This document shows, piece by piece, positions 12,961 through 21,574 of a stretch of DNA of 64,000 bases. The notes below the pieces were generated by a model that was given only the letters and a program-made list of their open reading frames with translations, was not told the origin of the DNA and did no database searches. A program made the position numbers and the translations under genes. The DNA comes from Caproicibacter sp047777415 (lineage in GTDB: Bacteria > Bacillota > Clostridia > Oscillospirales > Acutalibacteraceae). Position 1 is the stretch's first letter. Every line of letters starts with the position of its first letter. The stretch spans positions 124,001 through 188,000 of the forward strand of contig JBKEEO010000002.1 of NCBI GenBank assembly GCA_047777415.1. The letters run 5' to 3'.

Positions 12961-14562
12961 ATGCGGAAACTGAAGAAATATAAGCCCACCAGGTTTATGG
13001 CGAAGACCTCGCACTACGATAAGGACGCCGCCGACTATGCGGTGATGTTCATCGAGTCCCTCTGCCATACCAAGGGCACTTGGGCGGGTAAGCCCTTTGA
13101 ACTGATTGACTGGCAGGAGCAGATTATCCGAGACCTGTTTGGCGTGTTAAAGCCCAACGGCTACCGCCAGTTTAATACGGCGTACATCGAGATCCCCAAG
13201 AAACAGGGTAAGTCGGAACTTGCCGCCGCTGTGGCGCTCCTGCTTCTCTGCGGGGACGGCGAGGAACGGGCCGAGGTGTACGGCTGCGCCGCCGACCGCA
13301 ACCAGGCAAAGATCGTGTTTGATGTGGCGGTGGATATGGTGCGGTTCTGCCCGGCGCTCTCCAAGAGGGTAAAGATCCTGGAGTCCCAGAAGAAGATCAC
13401 TTACCTGCCTACCAACAGCTCCTACCAGGTGCTGTCGGCGGATGTGGCAAACAAGCATGGTTTTAATACCCACGGGGTGATCTTCGATGAGTTGCACACC
13501 CAGCCCAACCGGAAACTCTTTGACGTCATGCTCCAGGGTTCCGGGGACGCCCGAATGCAGCCGCTGTATTTCCTGATCACTACGGCTGGCAATGACACCA
13601 ACTCCATCTGCTATGAGGTACACCAGAAAGCCATCGACATTGCGGAAGGCAGGAAGGTCGATCCTACTTTCTATTCTGTGATCTACGGCGCTGCCGAGGA
13701 TGAGGACTGGACGGACCCCAAGGTATGGAAGAAGGCGAATCCCTCCCTGGGCATCACGGTGGGCATTGATAAGGTCAAAGCCGCCTGTGAATCCGCGAAA
13801 CAGAACCCAGGCGAGGAGAATGCCTTCCGTCAGCTTAGGCTGAACCAGTGGGTGAAGCAGTCCGTCCGCTGGATGCCAATGGACAAGTGGGACGCCTGTG
13901 CCTTCCCGGTTTCCGAGGACGATCTGGAAGGACGTATTTGCTACGGCGGGCTGGACCTGTCCTCCACCACGGACATCACAGCTTTCGTGCTGGTGTTCCC
14001 GCCGCTGGATGAGGAGGACAAATACTATATCCTTCCATACTTCTGGATACCGGAAGAAACTCTGGATCTGCGTGTCCGGCGCGACCATGTCCCTTATGAC
14101 CTGTGGGAACGCCAGGGGACGCTGATGACTACCGAGGGCAATGTGGTGCATTACGGCTATATCGAGAAATTCATCGAGCAGCTGGGCGAGCGGTTCAACA
14201 TCCGGGAGATCGCCTTTGACCGCTGGGGCGCTGTGCAGATGGTGCAGAATCTGGAGGGCATGGGCTTTACGGTGGTTCCCTTCGGGCAGGGCTTTAAGGA
14301 TATGTCCCCGCCGACAAAGGAACTGATGAAGCTGGTACTGGAGGAGAAAATCGCTCACGGCGGTCACCCGGTGCTGCGGTGGATGATGGACAACATCTTC
14401 ATCCGCACCGACCCGGCCGGCAACATCAAGGCAGACAAAGAAAAATCCACAGAGAAGATCGACGGGGCAATCGCCACCATCATGGGGCTTGACCGGGCGA
14501 TCCGCTGCGGCAATGATACAGGCGCTTCGGTTTATGACAGCCGGGGGCTGCTGTTTATTTAA
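12961..14562 (+). CDS. Phage terminase large subunit
   Basis: A 533-residue ATPase-nuclease motor that packages DNA into the prohead. The ATPase half has IEIPKKQGKSELAAA (variant Walker A, typical of this terminase family) and GVIFDELHTQ (Walker B), with LITTAGND as the coupling motif. The nuclease half begins near GGLDLSSTTDIT, with further acids at AFDRWG and the late EKIDGAIATIMG helix. ATG 12961 follows GGGAGGTGG. Length is normal. It is separated from the small subunit by about 8 kb and from the portal gene by the inserted AAA cassette. Confidence 0.95.
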   Translation: MRKLKKYKPTRFMAKTSHYDKDAADYAVMFIESLCHTKGTWAGKPFELIDWQEQIIRDLFGVLKPNGYRQFNTAYIEIPKKQGKSELAAAVALLLLCGDGEERAEVYGCAADRNQAKIVFDVAVDMVRFCPALSKRVKILESQKKITYLPTNSSYQVLSADVANKHGFNTHGVIFDELHTQPNRKLFDVMLQGSGDARMQPLYFLITTAGNDTNSICYEVHQKAIDIAEGRKVDPTFYSVIYGAAEDEDWTDPKVWKKANPSLGITVGIDKVKAACESAKQNPGEENAFRQLRLNQWVKQSVRWMPMDKWDACAFPVSEDDLEGRICYGGLDLSSTTDITAFVLVFPPLDEEDKYYILPYFWIPEETLDLRVRRDHVPYDLWERQGTLMTTEGNVVHYGYIEKFIEQLGERFNIREIAFDRWGAVQMVQNLEGMGFTVVPFGQGFKDMSPPTKELMKLVLEEKIAHGGHPVLRWMMDNIFIRTDPAGNIKADKEKSTEKIDGAIATIMGLDRAIRCGNDTGASVYDSRGLLFI

Positions 14563-14604
14563 TGGTGCATTTTTTGTCGAAAATATGGAGTTTATGCTGT
14601 CAAC

Positions 14605-14642
14605 AGCACAAATTTGATTTCTCCTGAAATTTGTGCTATGAT
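14605..14642 (+). promoter_or_regulatory. Promoter overlapped by a palindromic operator
   Basis: The -35 TTGATT (14614-14619), 17-bp spacer and -10 TATGAT (14637-14642) form a good vegetative promoter. A perfect 11-bp inverted repeat, AGCACAAATTT (14605-14615) and AAATTTGTGCT (14627-14637) with an 11-bp gap, covers it. A dimeric repressor bound here would block RNA polymerase. It drives the AAA gene at 14666. Confidence 0.75.
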
Positions 14643-14665
14643 AGGAGCGACAGGAGGAATGCGCC

Positions 14666-15985
14666 ATGATAGAATCACATGAACTCAAGAAACGGGATCG
14701 GTATTTGAAAAAGCTGATCGGTTTCCAGGACACGGAACCAGTAAAGGTTATCACCGGTATCCGACGCTGCGGCAAATCCAGCCTGCTGAAGCTGATGATT
14801 CGGCATTTGCGTGAAACCGGCATAGGGCAGGAACAAATTGTGGAGATGAACTTTGAGTCCCACGATTTTCGGAGCATGACCTCAGATGAGGTATACCACT
14901 ATGTAAAAGAGAAATCCGTTCCGGGCAAGCGGATGTACCTCTTCTTTGACGAGCTGCAGCGCATCGACGCCTGGGAAGATGCGGTCAATTCCTTCCGGGT
15001 GGATCTGGACTGCGACATCTACATTACCGGCTCCAACGCCTACCTGTTGTCCTCCGAGTATTCCACCTATCTCTCTGGTCGGTGCGTGGAGATTAAAATG
15101 CTGCCGCTCTCTTTCCGGGAGTTTCTTGATTTCCACAATTTTGAAGTACGGGAAATCAGCAGCGCCCTGGGTGGAACTCGCCGACAGGCGTTTGATCAAA
15201 GCGGCGAACGCTATGACCTGCGGGAGGTGTTTGACGCCTATATGCGTTTTGGCGGGATGCCTGGGATTGCGGATATCGGTCTGGATCAGGAAAAAGCATT
15301 GTCCCTTCTGGAAGGCATTTACTCTACCGTGGTGGTACGGGATATTCTGGAGCGGGAAAAGCGTCGCGGCCAGCGGCAGATCACCGACTCTGCGCTTCTG
15401 CGCAAGATCGTCCTGTTTCTTGCGGACAATATTGGCAGCAGCGTTTCCGTTTCCTCTATTGGCAACACATTGATGAACGAGGGGCTGTTGGAAGACGGTA
15501 AACGCAAAGGAACCCCCAGCACCCATACGGTGCAGGCTTATATCGGCGCACTGCTGGAAAGTTACTTTTTCTACGAAATCAAGCGGTTTGACATCAAGGG
15601 CAAGGAGTACCTGCGCACCCTGGGTAAGTACTATATCGTGGATATCGGGCTTCGGAACTACCTGCTGGGTTTCCGCAACCGGGACAGCGGTCACGCCATT
15701 GAGAATGTAGTCTACTTTGAGCTGCTCCGCCGGGGGTATGATGTGGCTATCGGGAAGATCGACAATCAGGAAGTGGACTTCATTGCCACCACTGCCGATG
15801 ATAAACTCTATATCCAGGTAACAGAATCTATGCAGAGCGAGGATGTCCGCAAACGGGAGCTTGCGCCGCTGCAGAAGATCCGGGACAATTACGAAAAGCT
15901 CGTTCTGTCTCTGGAGCCGGGGCTGGACGCTTCCTATGATGGAATCAAGTCTCTGAACCTTGTGGACTGGCTGCTGGACGGCTGA
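14666..15985 (+). CDS. AAA ATPase with DUF4143 domain (inserted accessory cassette)
   Basis: A 439-residue protein of the AAA_14/DUF4143 group. Walker A is GIRRCGKSS, Walker B YLFFDELQRI, with sensor-like DIYITGSNAYLL; the DUF4143 part includes FGGMPG, a winged-helix-like region and a PD-(D/E)XK-like end (NVVYFELLRRGYDV, DNQEVDFI). Such ATPases are common in anaerobes and mostly uncharacterised. It has its own promoter with operator and its own terminator, splitting the conserved terL-portal pair, which is the layout of a phage moron. Lysogenic expression, defence or exclusion would fit; none is shown. Confidence 0.85.
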   Translation: MIESHELKKRDRYLKKLIGFQDTEPVKVITGIRRCGKSSLLKLMIRHLRETGIGQEQIVEMNFESHDFRSMTSDEVYHYVKEKSVPGKRMYLFFDELQRIDAWEDAVNSFRVDLDCDIYITGSNAYLLSSEYSTYLSGRCVEIKMLPLSFREFLDFHNFEVREISSALGGTRRQAFDQSGERYDLREVFDAYMRFGGMPGIADIGLDQEKALSLLEGIYSTVVVRDILEREKRRGQRQITDSALLRKIVLFLADNIGSSVSVSSIGNTLMNEGLLEDGKRKGTPSTHTVQAYIGALLESYFFYEIKRFDIKGKEYLRTLGKYYIVDIGLRNYLLGFRNRDSGHAIENVVYFELLRRGYDVAIGKIDNQEVDFIATTADDKLYIQVTESMQSEDVRKRELAPLQKIRDNYEKLVLSLEPGLDASYDGIKSLNLVDWLLDG

Positions 15986-16015
15986 TCGTCAACAAAAACA
16001 ATAGCTATATTTTTG

Positions 16016-16048
16016 AAGAGCATCTATCGAAAGGTAGGTGCTTTTCTT
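16016..16048 (+). terminator. Rho-independent terminator of the AAA cassette
   Basis: AAGAGCATCTATC (16016-16028), a GAAA loop and GGTAGGTGCTTTT (16033-16045) pair over 13 bp with G-U pairs, and TTTTCTT follows. It closes the AAA gene 30 bp after its stop and makes the insert a self-contained transcription unit. Confidence 0.75.
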
Positions 16049-16079
16049 ATGCCCATTTTCAGGAAGGATGGTGATTTTC

Positions 16080-17447
16080 ATGGGTATCTTTTCCGGGCTT
16101 TTCCGTTCCAGGGACAAGCCCCAGAACCGCACTGCCGGCAGCGCCTACAGCTTTTTCTTTGGAGGAAGCACTGCGGGCAAACGGGTCAATGAACGGTCTG
16201 CCATGCAGATGACCGCCGTGTACTCCTGCGTCCGCATCCTGGCGGAAGCGGTGGCAGGTCTGCCGCTGCACCTTTACCGCTACAAGGAGGATGGCGGCAA
16301 GGAGAAAGCCATCGACCATCCGCTGTATCTTTTACTGCATGACGAGCCGAACCCGGAGATGAGTTCCTTCGTATTCCGAGAAACGCTCATGACGCATCTT
16401 CTCCTATGGGGCAACGCCTATGCCCAGATCATCCGAAACGGCAAGGGCGAGGTCATTGCCCTCTATCCCCTGATGCCGGACAGGATGACCGTCAATCGTG
16501 ACAGCAGCGGACAGCTTTACTACGAATACACCGTCAGCATGGATGACGCGCCTACAGTCAAAGGCAGCCTTGTCCGGCTGCACCCTTCCGATGTGCTGCA
16601 TATCCCAGGGCTTGGCTTTGACGGGCTTGTCGGCTACAGCCCCATCGCAATGGCCAAGAACGCCATCGGCATGGCGATTGCCTGTGAGGAGTACGGGGCG
16701 AAGTTCTTTGCCAACGGCGCGGCTCCCGGCGGTGTGCTGGAACATCCGGGAACAATTAAGGACCCTGCCCGTGTCCGGGAAAGCTGGCAGTCCACCTTCG
16801 GAGGCAGCGGCAACAGCAATAAGATCGCCGTGCTGGAGGAGGGCATGAAATACACGCCCATCGGCATCTCTCCGGAACAGGCGCAGTTTTTGGAAACCAG
16901 AAAATTTCAGATCAATGAGATTGCCAGGATCTTCCGGGTGCCGCCCCACATGGTGGGCGACCTGGAAAAGTCCAGTTTCTCCAACATTGAGCAGCAGTCC
17001 CTGGAGTTCGTGAAATACACGCTGGAACCCTGGCTGGTGCGCTGGGAGCAGTCCATCCAGCGGACGCTGTTTTCCCCGGAGGAAAAGAAGCGGTATTTTG
17101 CCAAGTTCAATGTGGAGGGGCTACTCCGGGGCGACTATGCCAGCAGGATGTCTGGCTACGCCACGGCAAGGCAGAACGGCTGGATGAGCGCCAACGACAT
17201 CCGGGAGCTGGAGAACATGGACCGCATCCCTGCCGAGGAGGGCGGCGACCTGTACCTGATCAATGGCAATATGCTCCCGCTGGGAAACGCCGGGGCTTTT
17301 GCAGATACACAACCGAACGATAACGGAAAGGAGGAAGATTCCGATGAAGAAGTTCTGGAAGTGGAAGAACCAGGCGGAGACACAGACGGCTCCGGTAGCA
17401 AGGACGCTGTTCTTAAACGGCACCATCGCCGAGGAAAGCTGGTTTGA
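16080..17447 (+). CDS. Phage portal protein, HK97 type
   Basis: A 455-residue portal subunit, forming the ring through which DNA enters the capsid. Landmarks are the N-terminal GIFSGLFRSR, MTAVYSCVRILAEAVAGLPLH, LLLWGNAYAQI, the HIPGLGFDGLVGYSPI segment, and RIFRVPPHMVGDLEKSSFSNIEQQ, all standard for this family. ATG 16080 places GGAAGG 12 bp upstream; ATG 16068 is possible but has no spacing. The C-terminal Glu/Asp-rich tail overlaps the protease gene by about 104 bp in another frame, a large overlap for this position. Confidence 0.93.
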   Translation: MGIFSGLFRSRDKPQNRTAGSAYSFFFGGSTAGKRVNERSAMQMTAVYSCVRILAEAVAGLPLHLYRYKEDGGKEKAIDHPLYLLLHDEPNPEMSSFVFRETLMTHLLLWGNAYAQIIRNGKGEVIALYPLMPDRMTVNRDSSGQLYYEYTVSMDDAPTVKGSLVRLHPSDVLHIPGLGFDGLVGYSPIAMAKNAIGMAIACEEYGAKFFANGAAPGGVLEHPGTIKDPARVRESWQSTFGGSGNSNKIAVLEEGMKYTPIGISPEQAQFLETRKFQINEIARIFRVPPHMVGDLEKSSFSNIEQQSLEFVKYTLEPWLVRWEQSIQRTLFSPEEKKRYFAKFNVEGLLRGDYASRMSGYATARQNGWMSANDIRELENMDRIPAEEGGDLYLINGNMLPLGNAGAFADTQPNDNGKEEDSDEEVLEVEEPGGDTDGSGSKDAVLKRHHRRGKLV

Positions 17448-18090
17448 CGATGACGTCACGCCCCAGCTTTTTAAGGAGGAACTGATGGCCGGGAGCGGAG
17501 ACATCACGGTCTGGATCAACAGTCCCGGCGGGGACTGCGTGGCGGCCGCCCAGATCTACAACATGCTGATGGACTATCCACACAATGTCACGGTCAAGAT
17601 CGACGGCATCGCAGCCAGCGCCGCATCAGTCATTGCGATGGCCGGCACGAAGGTGCTGGTCAGCCCGGTGTCCATGATGATGATCCACAACCCTATGACG
17701 GTGGCGATGGGCGATACCGCCGAGATGCAGAAAGCCATCGAGATGCTTGCAAGCGTGAAGGATTCCATCATCAACGCCTATGAGATCAAGACCGGCCTGT
17801 CCCGCGCCAAGCTGTCCCATCTCATGGACGCGGAGACGTGGATGGATGCGAACAAGGCCGTAGAACTTGGCTTTGCCGATGGTGTTTTAAGCCGGGCGGA
17901 AATCCCGGAGGACATGGAGCCGCCTGCGGTGTCCATGCTGTATTCCAAAGCGGCTGTGGTCAACTCTCTCATGGATAAGATCGCGGCCAAGTGTAAAACC
18001 AACCCTAAGAAAACTGAAAATTCCAACCCCAACCCCACGGGCCGCTCTGTAGACAGTCTCTACGAGCGGCTCAATCTTTTGAAACATTAA
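17344..18090 (+). CDS. ClpP-family head maturation protease
   Basis: A 248-residue serine protease that cleaves capsid protein during head assembly. The ClpP fold is clear: INSPGGDCVAAAQIYNML, the nucleophile Ser in GIAASAASVIAMAG and the catalytic His in SMMMIHNP, with the Asp expected near the KTGLSRAKL region. ATG 17344 has an excellent AAAGGAGG upstream even though it lies inside the portal gene. A Pro/Asn-rich linker and a short C-terminal helix follow the domain. It sits between portal and capsid as in HK97-like phages. Confidence 0.93.
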   Translation: MKKFWKWKNQAETQTAPVARTLFLNGTIAEESWFDDDVTPQLFKEELMAGSGDITVWINSPGGDCVAAAQIYNMLMDYPHNVTVKIDGIAASAASVIAMAGTKVLVSPVSMMMIHNPMTVAMGDTAEMQKAIEMLASVKDSIINAYEIKTGLSRAKLSHLMDAETWMDANKAVELGFADGVLSRAEIPEDMEPPAVSMLYSKAAVVNSLMDKIAAKCKTNPKKTENSNPNPTGRSVDSLYERLNLLKH

Positions 18091-18104
18091 GGAGGATAAC
18101 GACT

Positions 18105-19307
18105 ATGACGATTTTGGAACTGCGCGAGAAGCGCGCCAAAGCCTGGGAAGCCGCCAAGGCGTTCCTGGATTCCCACAGAAATGATAAAGGCGTCCTGTCT
18201 GCTGAGGATGACGCTGCCTACACCCGCATGGAGCAGGAAATCACCGACCTGGGTAAGGAGATCGCCCGCCTGGAACGCCAGGAGGCGCTGGAGGCGGAAC
18301 TGAACCGTCCGGTGAACAAACCCCTGACGGGAAAGCCCATGAACGGTAAGGAGGAAGTTAAGACCGGCCGTGCAGCGGATGAGTACCGCCAGAACTTCTG
18401 GAACATGATGCGGTCCAAGGCTCCGATGCCCTCTGTGGTAAATGCGCTGCAGATCGGCACGGATTCCGAGGGCGGGTATCTGGTGCCGGACGAGTACGAG
18501 CGCACCCTGGTGGAGGCGCTGGAGGAAGAGAATGTATTCCGCCAGATTGCCAAGGTGATCCAGACTTCCAGCGGCGACCGGAAGATCCCGGTGGTGGCGT
18601 CCAAGGGCACCGCGTCCTGGATTGATGAGGAAGGCGCCTACACCGAGAGCGACGACTCCTTCGGCCAGGTCTCCATCGGGGCGTACAAGCTGGGGACGAT
18701 GATCAAGGTTTCCGAGGAACTGTTAAACGACAGCGTCTTTGACCTGGAAAGCTACATCTCCCGTGAGTTTGCCCGCCGCATCGGCGCCAAGGAGGAGGAA
18801 GCCTTCTTTACCGGGGACGGCTCCGGCAAGCCCCTGGGCATCCTGGCGGCCAGCGGCGGCGCAGAGACCGGCATCACTGCCGCGTCTGCTACTGCTATCA
18901 CAGCTGATGAACTGATCGACCTGTTCTACTCCCTGAAAGCGCCTTACCGCCGTAACGCTGTATGGCTGCTGAACGATTCCACCATCAAGGCCATCCGCAA
19001 GCTGAAGGACAGCCAGGGACAGTACCTGTGGCAGCCTTCCCTGACCGCAGGCGCGCCGGATCTGCTGCTGGGCAAGCCGGTACGCACTTCCGCCTATATG
19101 CCCGCCATCGCTGCGGATGCCAAGACCATCGCGTTCGGTGACTTCAGCTATTACTGGATCGCGGACCGCCAGGGGCGCTCGTTCAAGCGCCTGAACGAGC
19201 TGTACGCGGCAAACGGCCAAGTGGGCTTCCTCGCCTCCCAGAGGGTGGACGGCAAGCTGATCCTGTCCGAAGCCATCAAGGTGCTGGCGCAGAAATCTGC
19301 CGGATGA
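18105..19307 (+). CDS. Major capsid protein, HK97 family
   Basis: A 400-residue capsid precursor. The first about 110 residues are a charged coiled-coil scaffold (delta) domain, LELREKRAKAWEAAKAFL to LERQEALEAEL, normally removed by the neighbouring protease. The mature HK97-fold part begins near ALQIGTDSEGGYLVPDEY and includes PVVASKGTASWIDEEG, the E-loop region and the late SQRVDGKLILSEAI. AGGAGG precedes the ATG. Size and context are normal. Confidence 0.95.
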   Translation: MTILELREKRAKAWEAAKAFLDSHRNDKGVLSAEDDAAYTRMEQEITDLGKEIARLERQEALEAELNRPVNKPLTGKPMNGKEEVKTGRAADEYRQNFWNMMRSKAPMPSVVNALQIGTDSEGGYLVPDEYERTLVEALEEENVFRQIAKVIQTSSGDRKIPVVASKGTASWIDEEGAYTESDDSFGQVSIGAYKLGTMIKVSEELLNDSVFDLESYISREFARRIGAKEEEAFFTGDGSGKPLGILAASGGAETGITAASATAITADELIDLFYSLKAPYRRNAVWLLNDSTIKAIRKLKDSQGQYLWQPSLTAGAPDLLLGKPVRTSAYMPAIAADAKTIAFGDFSYYWIADRQGRSFKRLNELYAANGQVGFLASQRVDGKLILSEAIKVLAQKSAG

Positions 19308-19325
19308 TGAAAGGGGGCGGCGGTG

Positions 19326-19637
19326 ATGGACACTCTTTTGGAAAAAGTCAAAGCAAATCTAATTTTGGAACATTCGGCGGATGATGAACTTCTGAAGGGC
19401 TACATCACCGCCGCTGTTTCCTATGCGGAGAGCTACCAGCACATCCCGGAGGGCTATTATACGGAGAACGCGATGCCGGCCACTACCGAACAGGCGGTGA
19501 TCATGCTGGCATCGCATTTCTATGAGTCCAGGGACGGCAGCACGGGCGGCTTCTTCGCAGACAATACTAATGCGGCGCAGCAGGTGTGGAATACGGTCAA
19601 CCTTCTCCTTCGGCTCGACAGAAACTGGTGCGTTTAG
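19326..19637 (+). CDS. Head-tail connector protein, gp6-like
   Basis: A 103-residue helical connector that docks under the portal. It shows the typical pattern of two helices with an aromatic centre, TAAVSYAESYQHIPEGYY, then TTEQAVIMLASHFYESRDG and a C-terminal helix VWNTVNLLLRLDR. It starts at ATG 19326 (GTG 19323 is also possible) after GGGGGCGG. Its stop codon lies in an 8-bp hairpin (19624-19644) that leads into the first copy of the two-hairpin intergenic element. Confidence 0.85.
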   Translation: MDTLLEKVKANLILEHSADDELLKGYITAAVSYAESYQHIPEGYYTENAMPATTEQAVIMLASHFYESRDGSTGGFFADNTNAAQQVWNTVNLLLRLDRNWCV

Positions 19638-19644
19638 CACCAGT

Positions 19645-19750
19645 GGGGTCCCCGAAAAGCAGGATGCTTTTTGGGGAAAGGAGGAGCAACGGAATGAGTG
19701 AGCTTTTCGTGCTTGCACGGAAACGAGCGATATGGAGTTTGTGACGACGA
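19645..19750 (+). ncRNA. Two-hairpin intergenic element, copy 1
   Basis: Hairpin I pairs CCCCGAAAAGC (19650-19660) with GCTTTTTGGGG (19666-19676). Hairpin II pairs TTTTCGTG (19704-19711) with CACGGAAA (19716-19723) around CTTG. Between and after them the sequence is shared with copies at 20091 and 24829. A frame MSELFVLARKRAIWSL runs through it (19694-19744). An extra hairpin at 19624-19644 precedes this copy. No T-run makes it a plain terminator. Confidence 0.65.
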
Positions 19751-19762
19751 GGATGGTGTGAC

Positions 19763-20086
19763 ATGAGCTTTGGAAAAATGAACACCTTCCTCTCCATTGT
19801 GGAAAAACAGTTCACACAGGACGAGGACGGATTTAAGACGGAAACGGAAGTGACCGTGGCCGAGGTACGCGCCTACCGGGAGGGCCGGCACGGCAGTGAG
19901 AAATGGACCAACATGGCCTCCTTCTCCACTGCCACCGACCTGTTCCGGTTCCGGGTGATCCCAGGCGTCACGGTCACAACCGATATGCGCATCCTCTGCG
20001 GCGGGCGTACCTTCGAGATCACTTCGGTGGAGGATGTCAAAGGCCGTGGGATGTATCTGGAAGTGCTGGCGCAGGAGGTGCGTTAG
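19763..20086 (+). CDS. Head closure / head-tail adaptor protein
   Basis: A 107-residue all-beta protein of the phage head-tail joining family (SPP1 gp16 / HK97 gp7-like stopper). It starts MSFGKMNTFLSIVEK, then alternating strands VTVAEVRAYREGR and LFRFRVIPGVTVTTDMRIL, and ends FEITSVEDVKGRGMYLEVLAQE, the characteristic closing segment. It is flanked on both sides by copies of the two-hairpin element. It should plug the connector after DNA packaging. Confidence 0.85.
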   Translation: MSFGKMNTFLSIVEKQFTQDEDGFKTETEVTVAEVRAYREGRHGSEKWTNMASFSTATDLFRFRVIPGVTVTTDMRILCGGRTFEITSVEDVKGRGMYLEVLAQEVR

Positions 20087-20090
20087 GGGT

Positions 20091-20190
20091 CACCGGAAAG
20101 CCGTATGGCTTTTTGGGGAGAGGACGAACACCGGAATGAATGAGCTTTCGTGCCTGCACGGAAGCGAACGATATGGAGGTTGTGAGGACG
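20091..20190 (+). ncRNA. Two-hairpin intergenic element, copy 2
   Basis: Hairpin I pairs GGAAAGCC (20095-20102) with GGCTTTTT (20107-20114), extended by CC/GG outside. Hairpin II pairs CTTTCGTG (20145-20152) with CACGGAAG (20157-20164). This copy lacks one T, which breaks the reading frame found in copies 1 and 3, yet an A-to-G change on the other strand of the stem restores pairing. It ends directly at the next gene's ATG. Confidence 0.65.
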
Positions 20191-20622
20191 ATGGCTAAGG
20201 CAACATGGAAAATGCCGGAGGACTTCCTGATGAAGGTATCCCGGCTGGCGGATAAAACGGATGAGATCCTCCCGAAGGTGCTGGAGGCCGGCGCGGAGGT
20301 TGTGGAGGGCAAGGTGCGCTCCAACCTGCAGGCGGTCATCGGCAGCGGGACAAAGTACGAGTCCAGAAGCACCGGGGAGCTTCTTCGCTCCCTTGGCACA
20401 TCTCCCGCCCTGCAGGATAAAAACGGGGATTTCAATGTGAAGGTGGGCTTTTCCGAACCAAGGTCGGACGGCGACAGCAATGCCAAGATTGCCACCATCC
20501 TGGAATACGGCAAAAGCGAACAGCCCGCGAAGCCTTTCCTGAAACCGGCCCGTTCCTCGTCCAGGAACGCCTGTATCAGCGTCATGAAGGCGAAGCTGGA
20601 AGAGGAGGTGGAGAAGATTTGA
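20191..20622 (+). CDS. HK97 gp10-like minor tail/connector protein
   Basis: A 143-residue protein of the gp10 family, which joins the tail to the neck. It has an N-terminal helix MPEDFLMKVSRLADKTDEILPKVLEAGAEVV, a strand-rich centre with TGELLRSLGTSP, and the conserved end IATILEYGKSEQPAKPFLKPA. ATG 20191 lies at the end of intergenic element copy 2, with GAGG close upstream. Its stop overlaps the TTG start of the next gene. Confidence 0.85.
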   Translation: MAKATWKMPEDFLMKVSRLADKTDEILPKVLEAGAEVVEGKVRSNLQAVIGSGTKYESRSTGELLRSLGTSPALQDKNGDFNVKVGFSEPRSDGDSNAKIATILEYGKSEQPAKPFLKPARSSSRNACISVMKAKLEEEVEKI

Positions 20623-20960
20623 GCCTATTGTCGGAAATCAAGGCTGTAGTTACCGGCTGCGGCCTGCCTATGGAGACGGGCGTGTTCTCCGATGAGCCGC
20701 CGGAGGAATATGTGGTGATCACGCCCCTGGCGGACACTTACGAACTCCACGCGGATAACCTCCCGGAGTATGAAACCCAGGAGGCGCGGCTCTCCCTGTT
20801 TTCTAAGGGCAACTATCTGAAGCGGAAGGGGCAGCTTTCAGCGGCGCTCCTTGCCGCTGATTTTGTGATTACGGACAGGCGGTATATTTCCCATGAGGAC
20901 GATACCGGCTTCCACCATTACGCCATTGACGTGGCGAAAACCTATGAAACGGAGGAATGA
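20619..20960 (+). CDS. Tail completion/terminator-like protein
   Basis: A 113-residue protein in the position of the tail terminator (gpU/gp17-like). The pattern is a short N-terminal helix, GVFSDEPPEEYVVITPLADT, a YETQEARLSLFSKGNY strand and a late helix before HHYAIDVAKTYE. It starts with TTG overlapping the upstream TGA, which indicates translational coupling. Proteins of this position end tail-tube growth and attach the tail to the head; the assignment rests on order and fold pattern more than on a clear motif. Confidence 0.7.
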   Translation: MSLLSEIKAVVTGCGLPMETGVFSDEPPEEYVVITPLADTYELHADNLPEYETQEARLSLFSKGNYLKRKGQLSAALLAADFVITDRRYISHEDDTGFHHYAIDVAKTYETEE

Positions 20961-20963
20961 ACT

Positions 20964-21560
20964 ATGGCTACCATTGGCCTTGATAAACTTTTCTACTCGA
21001 AGATTACCGAGGGCGAAAACGGCGATGAAACCTACGAGACCCCGGTATCTCTGGCAAAAGCCATGACCGCCGAGCTTTCCGTGGAACTGGCGGAAGCCAC
21101 GCTGTATGCGGATGATGGCGCAGCGGAGGTGGTGAAGGAGTTCCAGAGCGGCACCCTGACCCTGGGCGTGGACGACATCGGCAAGACGGTCGCGGAAGAC
21201 CTGACCGGGGCGATAATTGATGAAAACGGCGTCCTGGTTTCCGCATCGGAGGACGGCGGCGCCCCGGTCGCCATTGGCTTCCGGGCAAAGAAGGCAAACG
21301 GCAAGTACCGCTATTTCTGGCTGTACCGGGTAATTTTCGGCATTCCCGCCACCAACCTGACCACCAAGGGCGAGAGCATCGAGTTTTCCACCCCTTCTAT
21401 CGAGGGGACGGTGACCCGCCGCAACAAGGTGGACGGCCAGGGCAAGCATCCCTGGAAAGCGGAGGTTTCCGAGGATGACGCGGATATTTCTCCGACGATT
21501 ATCAGCAACTGGTACCAGGAAGTCTATGAGCCGTCCTATACAGCAGGCGGCGAAGGTTAA
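20964..21560 (+). CDS. Major tail tube protein
   Basis: A 198-residue tail tube subunit typical of Gram-positive siphoviruses: MATIGLDKLFYSKI at the start, acidic helix-strand MTAELSVELAEATLYADD, GTLTLGVDDI, then GFRAKKANGKYRYFWLYRVIF and the closing STPSIEGTVTRRNKVDGQGKHPWKAEV. No C-terminal Ig-like domain is present. An ideal GGAGG precedes the ATG. It is followed directly by the frameshifted chaperone pair, the invariant order in long-tailed phages. Confidence 0.92.
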   Translation: MATIGLDKLFYSKITEGENGDETYETPVSLAKAMTAELSVELAEATLYADDGAAEVVKEFQSGTLTLGVDDIGKTVAEDLTGAIIDENGVLVSASEDGGAPVAIGFRAKKANGKYRYFWLYRVIFGIPATNLTTKGESIEFSTPSIEGTVTRRNKVDGQGKHPWKAEVSEDDADISPTIISNWYQEVYEPSYTAGGEG

Positions 21561-21574
21561 AGGAGGCATAACAG

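Noticed and set aside
13147..14877. A 576-codon open frame on the minus strand opposite the large terminase and the AAA gene start
   Set aside because: It mirrors GC-rich codon structure of real + strand genes, has no ribosome site and spans two unrelated genes. The same applies to the minus-strand frame at 400-1410.
19624..19676. Hairpins after the connector gene taken as a Rho-independent terminator
   Set aside because: No T-run follows, the structural operon continues, and the same structure recurs twice more with covariation.
20107..20190. Extension of the gp10-like gene upstream through the two-hairpin element, giving an MSFRACTEAND-type N-terminus
   Set aside because: It lies in the repeated non-coding element. 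ATG 20191 matches the family start.
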